Shown in pieces: positions 26,204 to 33,235 of a stretch of 64,000 nt of DNA. This DNA comes from Rufibacter tibetensis. Its GTDB lineage: Bacteria; Bacteroidota; Bacteroidia; Cytophagales; Hymenobacteraceae. The notes beneath the pieces were generated by a model. That model searched no databases. It saw only the letters and a program-made list of their open reading frames with translations, and was not told where the DNA came from. Position numbers and translations under genes: made by a program. The stretch is from contig NZ_CP012643.1 in the NCBI RefSeq assembly GCF_001310085.1, forward strand, positions 3,912,001-3,976,000, in the 5' to 3' direction. Numbering within the stretch: the stretch's first letter is position 1; every line of letters starts with the position of its first letter.

Positions 26204-26297
26204 AATTTGCCTGAGTTAACAATTCCTGCTAACTAGTGGAACCAATCCTTCATCAGGTACCAACAATACGTTTATCACTAACACAAATAATAAAGCT

Positions 26298-26615
26298 ATG
26301 ATAATGAAAAAAGTAATGATGACCGCTCTGGTAGCGGTGGCACCCTTCTTCTATGGTTGCGGAGAAAAAACAGATGTTGTGGAATCAGGTACTTACCAGG
26401 GGGTAGTGGAAGAGGTAGAAGCAGAGAAGACCGAAATCTACGTAAAGACCGCTGATGATAAGTTGTTGGAGCTGTACTTCACTGACAAAACCTCTCTCAC
26501 GCAAAACGGGCAAACTGCTACTTTTGACCAGCTGAAAGAAGGAAGCAAAGTAGAAGTTCAGGTAGAGAAAGTAGGTAACCGCCTTGATCCGGTGGCTGTA
26601 AAAATTATGGAATAA
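26298..26615 (+). CDS. Small lipoprotein, OB-fold-like, function unknown
   Basis: This 105-residue predicted lipoprotein has a lipobox FFYGC (Cys at about 21). The mature part is short and mostly beta (YQGVVEEVEAEKTEIYVKTA, LELYFTDKTSLTQNG, GSKVEVQVEKVGNRLDPVAV). This resembles small periplasmic OB-fold or DUF5666-like proteins that handle metal or cell-surface stress; I cannot assign a family with certainty. It sits 94 bp after the TonB receptor and 3 bp before the DUF2231 gene, so it is probably the fifth gene of the metal-uptake operon. Confidence 0.75.
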   Translation: MIMKKVMMTALVAVAPFFYGCGEKTDVVESGTYQGVVEEVEAEKTEIYVKTADDKLLELYFTDKTSLTQNGQTATFDQLKEGSKVEVQVEKVGNRLDPVAVKIME

Positions 26616-26618
26616 TCC

Positions 26619-27110
26619 ATGAGTGAACCAACCATTCTGCGTACAGAACTCTGGCATCCGCTTACGGTCCATTTTCCTATTTCTTTTTTATTACTGGCTA
26701 CAGTTGTAAAAGCGGTAGCATTGATCCTTAAGGGAGAGAGGAGTGTTTTCTGGCAGAAGGTTGGTTCTTTTTTATTAGTTCTGGGGGCAGCTGGTGCCTG
26801 GTTGGCAGTATACACTGGCAATTTAGCTGAAGGTACAGTAGCCCGTAAGATATGTGACCCCATCCTCCTCAAAAGCCACGAATTGGCTTCTCTGAACATG
26901 GCCTGGCTTTTCACCGGGGCCTTCGTCTTGGAGATAGTACAGCATCTCAACTTCCTTCAGAAGAAAGTTATGGTACTACGTGTACTCACTACTTTGATAA
27001 TGGTAGGAGGGGCCGGGTACCTCATTTACACCAGTCATCTGGGAGCACAGGTAGTCTATGAGCAAGCCGGTGGCGTAAATGTTCCCCCTTCAGACTGCGC
27101 GGGGTTATAG
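26619..27110 (+). CDS. DUF2231 membrane protein
   Basis: This 163-residue inner-membrane protein has four predicted transmembrane helices. DUF2231 signatures are seen: LWHPLTVHFPISFLLLA near the N-terminus (conserved His-Pro-x-x-Val-His-Phe-Pro) and a C-terminal SHLGAQVVYEQAGGVN, which contains the family's H-G-A-x-x-V-Y-x-x-G-x-G-V pattern. The conserved histidines suggest binding of haem or a metal; some relatives occur with cytochromes. The gene starts 3 bp after the small lipoprotein and closes the operon, fitting a function in metal or redox handling linked to the uptake system (inference). Confidence 0.85.
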   Translation: MSEPTILRTELWHPLTVHFPISFLLLATVVKAVALILKGERSVFWQKVGSFLLVLGAAGAWLAVYTGNLAEGTVARKICDPILLKSHELASLNMAWLFTGAFVLEIVQHLNFLQKKVMVLRVLTTLIMVGGAGYLIYTSHLGAQVVYEQAGGVNVPPSDCAGL

Positions 27111-27274
27111 TTCTACTATCTTATAGTCCTTTCTTTTAAGGTGAAGCGCTATAGAATATACTGGCATTAATAAGCAGATATCAGGTGCCTTTTATACTAG
27201 TTATATGAAGTCGCCTGATCTCTTAGCTTGGCCTACAAAGGTTTTTAATTAGAGGATAAGAGGTTATCTTGAAT

Positions 27275-28573
27275 TTACCGCTTCAACTCCTTTCGGGCTT
27301 TTTCCAGCAACGTTTGAACATACTGTTTATCTACTTTGCTTTGCATGTCTTGCTGGGTGGCTTCTTCAATGGCAGTCAATTGCATGTCAAAAAGAGTTGT
27401 GTGTTTCTTTTGTTCGTCATGCTGGTGCAGTTTAGTGACCAGATTTATGAGCCGTGCCTGCACCGTTACATCCTGTGAGGAGTATGGCCGTATGCTTGCC
27501 ACGCATAAATAAAACGTTTCCTCAAAAGGGATAGGAGCATAAATAACGCAGGGCTCCCCGTTTTGATATTTAACCACTTTTCGCCCCTCTAAACGCTGGA
27601 AACGGCAAAGTAAATCTGTCAGGTAATCGATGGACTGAATTGCGGTTCCTGGGTCGTTCACTGCAGGGCTTAAGGCCTTTACCGCTATTTCAGTTAAATG
27701 CTTGAAACCATAGAATAAGTTCTCTTTCACTATTTCCTGATGCCGGAGCAAAATATTTTCCTCCAGCAGGTTCTTAGTTTCTTTTGTAAAGGGCTGATTA
27801 ATCTCTAGAAAAGGATCCCCTTTCAAGAGGTACATTCCCTGGTTTTTAAGTAACCTAACCTCTAAGCCAAGCTTTCTGGCTCTTTTCTTGAAATCATTGA
27901 CGGTGACTGTATCAAAGTGACCAGAATCCCAGGCTCTTACCAGAACAGTTGTTCCGTTTTCTTTCACTTCGGTTACGTAAGAACCGCTAGTAAGCTCTCT
28001 TTCCAGACCATCACGTGTTGTGCTGTAAATACCATTCAGAATGTTTCCTATCTGAATATCAGTAGAGATTTTATGGATGAAATAGATAAAGCAGAACAAG
28101 CAGACAATAGCAAGAAACATGGCAAGAACCACAGAAAAGGCAGGCACTTTGTGTACAATGGTCAGGCTCTCTATGTTACTAAGTACTACGGTGGTGTAGC
28201 AGATGGTCCCCATGATAGTACCTAGCACCACTTGGTTTCCCTTGCTACTCACCAAGTTAGACAACAGCCTTGGCGAGAAACTGGACATGACCTGGGTGAG
28301 GACAATCATCACCATGGAGAAGGTGAACGTCACCAGGCTAATCAGGCCTGTGAGGAGAGAGGATAAAAGGCTTCTGGCGGTATCCGCATTATCTATCTGC
28401 AGAAAAGAAACTTTACTGATGATGGATTTGCCCACCGAAATCCTGTCCAGGTAAATTGTTCCCCAGGAAAGAGCCAGAAGGAATAAGGCTATGATAAAAG
28501 GGTAAAAAGAAATACTACTAACAACTGCTTTGTATGCCTTTTTAACCAAATAAATTTGCCTGGCTGTATTCAT
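27275..28573 (-). CDS. DUF2254 membrane protein
   Basis: This 432-residue inner-membrane protein has four hydrophobic helices in the N-terminal ~165 residues (FYPFIIALFLLALSWG, LLTGLISLVTFTFSMVMIVL, VVLGTIMGTICYTTVVL, AFSVVLAMFLAIVCLFCF). A soluble C-terminal domain follows, containing AVKALSPAVNDPGTAIQSID, the most conserved DUF2254 stretch. Function is unknown; the topology suggests a channel or transporter-like protein. It points opposite to the imelysin operon, and the 164 bp between the two 3' ends hold no gene. A GTCTAAATA word lies about 40 bp upstream of the start. Confidence 0.88.
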   Translation of the reverse strand: MNTARQIYLVKKAYKAVVSSISFYPFIIALFLLALSWGTIYLDRISVGKSIISKVSFLQIDNADTARSLLSSLLTGLISLVTFTFSMVMIVLTQVMSSFSPRLLSNLVSSKGNQVVLGTIMGTICYTTVVLSNIESLTIVHKVPAFSVVLAMFLAIVCLFCFIYFIHKISTDIQIGNILNGIYSTTRDGLERELTSGSYVTEVKENGTTVLVRAWDSGHFDTVTVNDFKKRARKLGLEVRLLKNQGMYLLKGDPFLEINQPFTKETKNLLEENILLRHQEIVKENLFYGFKHLTEIAVKALSPAVNDPGTAIQSIDYLTDLLCRFQRLEGRKVVKYQNGEPCVIYAPIPFEETFYLCVASIRPYSSQDVTVQARLINLVTKLHQHDEQKKHTTLFDMQLTAIEEATQQDMQSKVDKQYVQTLLEKARKELKR

Positions 28574-28604
28574 GATCCGTTTTCAATAAAATGACCTGAA
28601 AAGC

Positions 28605-28622
28605 AGGTAAGTCTAAATAGTT
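28605..28622. promoter_or_regulatory. GTAAGTCTAAATAGTT box upstream of DUF2254 gene
   Basis: The word GTCTAAATA at 28611-28619 also occurs before the DUF4856 operon (20022-20030) and in TTTAGATATGTCTAAA before the second TonB receptor. It lies in the promoter region of the minus-strand DUF2254 gene. Its function is inferred only from recurrence. Confidence 0.3.
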
Positions 28623-28735
28623 AAATGGTGTTTTGAATCAGCTTTTGATGATGGCAAATAGATTTGTTTGCGGTTGAAATAGGAGTCTACGTTGATCTTC
28701 TTAAGCTTCCTGATATGGTATTGGATTTTTGCCAA

Positions 28736-29062
28736 TTACCCTTTTGGAATGTTACTGTTCCAAACCAGTATGGTACAACCTGTAGGGCTTGTAGCGTTAT
28801 GCTCGGTGCCAGCAGGGTAGTAAAGATAGGAACCCGCTCCAAACTCCTTTCCTCCCTCAACTTCGGGATCCACATAAATGCCATCCACCACAAATACCTC
28901 ATCCGGGACTGAATGGGCATGTTTAGGGTATGCCTTGCCAGGAGCAATGCGCAGGAGCACACGGTTTTCTCCAGGCTGCGCCCTTAACACAATCTTGTCA
29001 ACCCCTTCGCTGACGCTTTTCCATTCTGATGCACCGCCCTCTGTAAAATCTATATAAGACAT
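28736..29062 (-). CDS. Cupin-domain protein (ChrR-like)
   Basis: This 108-residue single-domain cupin has the metal-binding His of motif 1 in GKAYPKHAHSVPDEVFVVDG (His-x-His, Glu) and the motif 2 His in YYPAGTEHNA. It most resembles the ChrR C-terminal-type cupins, which bind zinc and are often involved in oxidative or singlet-oxygen response or act as small dioxygenase-like proteins. There is no anti-sigma domain. It is a single gene on the minus strand. Confidence 0.82.
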   Translation of the reverse strand: MSYIDFTEGGASEWKSVSEGVDKIVLRAQPGENRVLLRIAPGKAYPKHAHSVPDEVFVVDGIYVDPEVEGGKEFGAGSYLYYPAGTEHNATSPTGCTILVWNSNIPKG

Positions 29063-29195
29063 GGTTCCTGATCTTTTATGCCTACGAAAGTTAAGGAGAC
29101 ATCCTCTGTTCTTCTTTCTAAGTCTTGGTTATTTATTGTATCCTGTACGGTCAGCTATCAAGAAAGTGACTTTCATTCTCTTACCCACCCATAGT

Positions 29196-29978
29196 CTAGG
29201 CGCGGGGAGAAGCTAGCGGCTCTGCCTTCAGAAGCGTATCGGTACCTAAATACTTGCCGTCCTTGTTCAGGTACCATTTGCGCACTTTGGGTATCTTAAT
29301 GCCCTGCACGGTTTCCTCTTGCTCCAGTAAGATATATTCTCCGCTTTCAGGTTTGCCGTGGTTGAATTTGTACGCCTGCATGGCATAGGTCTGTGGGTCT
29401 AGGTAAAAGAACCAGTTATCTTTCCCGGCGGTGGGCTTGTAGCGCACCTGCAGCACCTGGTAAGTTTTGCCGCCCAATTCCTCGCTCTCAGGGGCATCGG
29501 TCGCGATCGCGCCTGCATCGGTTAGCTTCATGGGCAGGCCGTACAGGTACCCGTAAAAGCGGTGTACCCATTCTACATCTTTCGGGTTCATACCGTATTT
29601 TTTGCGGTCTTCCTCGCTGATCTCCGCTTTACCATCCAGTAAGTAAAATTCCTTGCCTCCTGACATCCCCTTTACAAGCTCTTTGCCATCTTGGCGGCTG
29701 ACATGGGCGAAGTACCCGGTGGTGTTGTCCATCTCTATCTCGAAAGCGGTTGCCTTGCCGATTGAGTCGGTGCTTCTCAGATAAAGGCGCGTCTTCAGTT
29801 TCGGCCAGTTCCCCTCGGGGTCGTGGTAAGCCAGGGTCTTCCTCAGTAAGGGAGAGCCCGTATTTGTTCCCACTGTGTTTTTTCCAGCATCTGAGCTGCA
29901 GGAGGTGAGATAAATCAAGAAAGCCATCAAAACTGGCCCTACAGAAAGAGATTGGTAAGTTCCTAAAGTCATGCGCAT
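29196..29978 (-). CDS. DUF6503-family lipoprotein
   Basis: This 260-residue predicted lipoprotein (lipobox LTSC, Cys at about 28) matches the DUF6503 family. Matching stretches are LAYHDPEGNWPKLKTRLYL near the N-terminus, DVEWVHRFYGYLYGLPMKL in the middle, and DNWFFYLDPQTYAMQAYKF toward the C-terminus. The beta-rich fold is reminiscent of LolA/LolB-type lipid carriers. No enzymatic role is established. It is monocistronic. The 346 bp upstream, shared with the divergent TonB receptor, carry the operator-like palindrome. Confidence 0.85.
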   Translation of the reverse strand: MRMTLGTYQSLSVGPVLMAFLIYLTSCSSDAGKNTVGTNTGSPLLRKTLAYHDPEGNWPKLKTRLYLRSTDSIGKATAFEIEMDNTTGYFAHVSRQDGKELVKGMSGGKEFYLLDGKAEISEEDRKKYGMNPKDVEWVHRFYGYLYGLPMKLTDAGAIATDAPESEELGGKTYQVLQVRYKPTAGKDNWFFYLDPQTYAMQAYKFNHGKPESGEYILLEQEETVQGIKIPKVRKWYLNKDGKYLGTDTLLKAEPLASPRA

Positions 29979-30283
29979 GGTAAACTGTGATAGGTATATA
30001 CCCTAAAGTACTCATTTAAAATAAAAAAGTAGGTATACGTGGCAAGTTGTTGCTTCGGAAAAACATAAGGTTGTGCCTAAAAAGATTTCCTTTCAAATTG
30101 GTTAGTACTTCACTGCTCCTGCCAATCAAGTTTGCAGCCTTACACAATGTTTTAAGCTGCTTACTTACTCATCCTTTCTGTTCCTGTAAGCATTCCCACT
30201 TTCCTTCATAGCCAAGCATTTATAAAGACAACTAAAAGAGAAATTATTTAAAACCTTATTAATTAGGTAAGCGTAAGTTAAAT

Positions 30284-30320
30284 TTTAGATATGTCTAAAT
30301 ATTTAATTAAACATATCTAA
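30284..30320. promoter_or_regulatory. Operator-like palindromes before TonB receptor
   Basis: TTTAGA-TATG-TCTAAA (30284-30299) is a perfect interrupted palindrome. TTAGATATGT (30285-30294) and ACATATCTAA (30311-30320) form a second, longer inverted repeat 16 bp apart. The position is 32-68 bp upstream of the receptor start codon, typical for a repressor such as DtxR/MntR. The site lies between divergent genes and could serve both. Confidence 0.5.
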
Positions 30321-30351
30321 GTACGTGAATACTTTAAGTACATTTGAGCTA

Positions 30352-32658
30352 ATGAAGACACACTTACGCTTGCTTTTCATGGTTATGCTCCTGTTAGGAG
30401 CCTACACCACACAGGCCCAAACAGCCGCCATTAATGGAAAGATTACCTCATCAGGAAGTCCAGTGCCATTTGCCAGTGTTGGGCTAACCGGCACCACAAA
30501 AGGAGCTACCAGCGAGGAAACGGGTATCTACTATATCGGCCAGCTCGCTGCGGGAACCTACACCGTCAGGGTATCAGCCATGGGATATGAACCAGCCTCC
30601 ATGACCGTGACCGTGGAAGATGGGCAAACAGCCACTGCCGACCTGCAACTCTCCGCAGTGGCGGCTAGGGTCAATGAAGTAGTAGTAACAGGTACCTTAA
30701 AAGAAGTAACTCGCCTGGAGAGCCCTGTGCCTGTAGAGTTATATACCCCAGCTTTTTTCAAAAAGAATCCTACCCCTTCACTCTTTGATGCTTTGCAGAA
30801 CGTGAATGGGGTGCGCCCACAGCTTAACTGCAACGTGTGCAATACAGGAGACATCCACATAAACGGTTTGGAAGGTCCTTATACCATGATTCTGATTGAC
30901 GGTATGCCCATCGTGAGCGGCTTGTCATCGGTGTATGGGCTCTCTGGCATTCCAAACGCTATGGTAGAGCGGATTGAGATTGTCAAAGGTCCGGCGTCTT
31001 CCCTTTATGGCTCAGAAGCAGTAGGAGGATTGATCAACGTGATCACAAAGAAACCGGCAAATGCTCCTCTTTTTTACGCCGATGTGTTTGCCACCTCCTG
31101 GCAGGAATACAATGCTGACCTGGCCTTCAAGCTCAATGCAGGACAGAAAGCATCAGTACTCACAGGGGTAAATTACTTCAACTACAATACCCCCATAGAT
31201 AACAATGGTGACCGCTTCACCGACGTGACCTTGCAGGACCGGATTTCGGTTTTTCAGAAATGGAACTTCCAAAGAAAAGAGAACAGGCTGTTCTCTGTAG
31301 CCGGTCGCTACTTCTATGAAGACCGCTGGGGTGGTGATACCCGCTGGAACAAGTCTTTCAGAGGTGGTGACAGCATTTACGGCGAGAGCATCTACACCAA
31401 CAGATGGGAATTAATTGGTAACTACCAGTTGCCTGTGAAAGAGAAAATGCTCCTGATGTTCTCGCTGAACGAGCACAACCAGAATTCTTATTATGGGGAT
31501 GTTCCCTACTTCGCCGATCAGAAGATTGCCTTTTCGCAATTAACCTGGGATAAAAAAATCAACCGACATGACCTTCTGCTTGGGGCAGCCCTGCGCTACA
31601 CGTACTATGATGACAATACCCCTGCTACCGCCAGTCCTGATTCCCTGAACCCGTTAAACCAACCAGACAAAACCTGGCTGCCCGGAGTTTTCGTGCAGGA
31701 TGAGATAGAGCTATCACAGCAGCACAAACTACTGTTGGGCATGCGGTATGACTATAACTCCAGGCATGGCAACATCTTTACACCCAGGCTGGCCTATAAG
31801 TGGGCGCCTAATGAAAATAACATCCTGCGGCTAAATGCCGGCACAGGTTTCAGGGTGGTGAACCTGTTTACAGAGGAACATGCCGCCTTGACTGGATCCA
31901 GAACAGTGGAAGTAAAGGAGGAGTTAAATCCCGAAAAGAGCTACAATGTCAATCTGAACTACATTAAAAAAGTGGTCACCTCTAATGGCGCATTCCTGGG
32001 CTTTGACGCCACCGCCTGGTACACCTACTTCAACAACCGCATCATTGCCGACTATGACACTGACCCAAACAAAATCATCTATGATAACCTTAAGGGCCAT
32101 GCTGTCACGAAGGGGTTGACCTTGAACATGGATATGGAATTCCTTAGTGGGTTGAAAGTCCTGGCCGGGGGAACCTACATGGATGTGTATACGAAGGAAG
32201 TAGGCGAGGGCGGAACCTTGGTGAAGCAGCGACAGATACTTACCGAGAGGTGGACGGGAACTTGGGCTGTCTCTTACAAGATAAAACCGCTTAACCTGGG
32301 GCTGGATTACACAGGCAACCTGTACGGTCCAATGCGGCTGCCTTTGCTTGGAGAACTGGACCCCAGGCCGGAGTACTCTCCCTGGTGGAGTATCCAGAAT
32401 ATCCAGCTTACCTGGGGTAACCGCAGCGGCGGGTTGGAGATTTACGGGGGCATAAAGAACCTCCTCAACTTCACCCCGGCGGCAAACAGCATAGCAAGGT
32501 CAAGAGACCCTTTTGATAGGGAGGTTTTATTTAATGAAAACGGACAGGCAGTGCCTTCGCCAGGCAATCCTTACGCTTTGACTTTTGATCCTGCCTATGT
32601 TTACGCCCCTAACCAAGGTATCAGGGGATTTTTGGGAGTTAGGATAAAAATTAAATAA
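30352..32658 (+). CDS. TonB-dependent receptor (CirA/BtuB-like)
   Basis: This 768-residue outer-membrane receptor starts at the ATG at 30352, which gives a clean signal peptide (KTHLRLLFMVMLLLGAYTTQA); the upstream GTG at 30325 would add nine residues. A carboxypeptidase-regulatory-like domain covers about 25-105. The plug (about 115-240) contains LNCNVCNTGDIHINGLEG, a rare pair of cysteines, then ILIDGMPIVSGLSSVYGLSG and IEIVKGPASSLYGSEAVGG. The barrel ends GIRGFLGVRIKIK. The plug type resembles CirA/BtuB-like haem, cobalamin or copper-chelate receptors; the ligand is unknown. It overlaps the next gene, a thioredoxin-fold protein, by one base. Confidence 0.92.
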   Translation: MKTHLRLLFMVMLLLGAYTTQAQTAAINGKITSSGSPVPFASVGLTGTTKGATSEETGIYYIGQLAAGTYTVRVSAMGYEPASMTVTVEDGQTATADLQLSAVAARVNEVVVTGTLKEVTRLESPVPVELYTPAFFKKNPTPSLFDALQNVNGVRPQLNCNVCNTGDIHINGLEGPYTMILIDGMPIVSGLSSVYGLSGIPNAMVERIEIVKGPASSLYGSEAVGGLINVITKKPANAPLFYADVFATSWQEYNADLAFKLNAGQKASVLTGVNYFNYNTPIDNNGDRFTDVTLQDRISVFQKWNFQRKENRLFSVAGRYFYEDRWGGDTRWNKSFRGGDSIYGESIYTNRWELIGNYQLPVKEKMLLMFSLNEHNQNSYYGDVPYFADQKIAFSQLTWDKKINRHDLLLGAALRYTYYDDNTPATASPDSLNPLNQPDKTWLPGVFVQDEIELSQQHKLLLGMRYDYNSRHGNIFTPRLAYKWAPNENNILRLNAGTGFRVVNLFTEEHAALTGSRTVEVKEELNPEKSYNVNLNYIKKVVTSNGAFLGFDATAWYTYFNNRIIADYDTDPNKIIYDNLKGHAVTKGLTLNMDMEFLSGLKVLAGGTYMDVYTKEVGEGGTLVKQRQILTERWTGTWAVSYKIKPLNLGLDYTGNLYGPMRLPLLGELDPRPEYSPWWSIQNIQLTWGNRSGGLEIYGGIKNLLNFTPAANSIARSRDPFDREVLFNENGQAVPSPGNPYALTFDPAYVYAPNQGIRGFLGVRIKIK

Positions 32659-33158
32659 TGAAAAAAATGCAGAAAGCTCTTTTGGTTTTCTTCTTAGCAG
32701 GTATAATTGGGCTTCTCCCTCAGGAGGTAAAAGCCCAACTAAAAACAATTCGTTTTGAGCAGTTAGACAGCTTGCAACAAGCGGAGAGAAGGCCAATTGT
32801 GGTACTCTTATCAACAGACTGGTGTACCTACTGCACCAGAATGAAGCTAAGCACCTTAAAGGAAGAGCAGGTGGTGAAACAGCTGAATGAAACCGTCTAT
32901 TTTATCACTCTGAATGCCGAAGAGAAGAAAGACATTCGTTTCCATGGCCACACTTTCAAATACAAACCTACAGGCGTTAAAACTGGAGTGCACGAATTAG
33001 CGGAACAGCTTGGCAGCATAAACGGGCAATTAACTTACCCAACAGTCTGCATCCTGAACGCAGAAAGGGAAATAATTTTCCAGCACGTAGGCTATCTGTC
33101 TGCCAAAGAACTATCACGTATTTTGTCTATGCTTAGGAAGGAAGGAAAATCAGGATGA
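32658..33158 (+). CDS. Exported thioredoxin-fold protein
   Basis: This 166-residue protein has a signal peptide (1-26, ending VKAQ) and a thioredoxin-like fold with the redox pair W-C56-T-Y-C59 followed by RMKLSTL. The cis-Pro is in QLTYPTVCILN. It resembles the periplasmic DUF255/SoxW-type thioredoxins that accompany TonB receptors. The ATG overlaps the receptor stop (TAATG), so both proteins are produced together. It may maintain or reduce the two plug cysteines of the receptor, or reduce a transported metal complex (inference). Confidence 0.88.
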   Translation: MKKMQKALLVFFLAGIIGLLPQEVKAQLKTIRFEQLDSLQQAERRPIVVLLSTDWCTYCTRMKLSTLKEEQVVKQLNETVYFITLNAEEKKDIRFHGHTFKYKPTGVKTGVHELAEQLGSINGQLTYPTVCILNAEREIIFQHVGYLSAKELSRILSMLRKEGKSG

Positions 33159-33235
33159 AATAGGTCTAAAGTTAATTTGAGAAAACTCAAGCTTCGACAT
33201 ATACATCAAACCGGTACCGGCTCCTAAGTAAGTGA

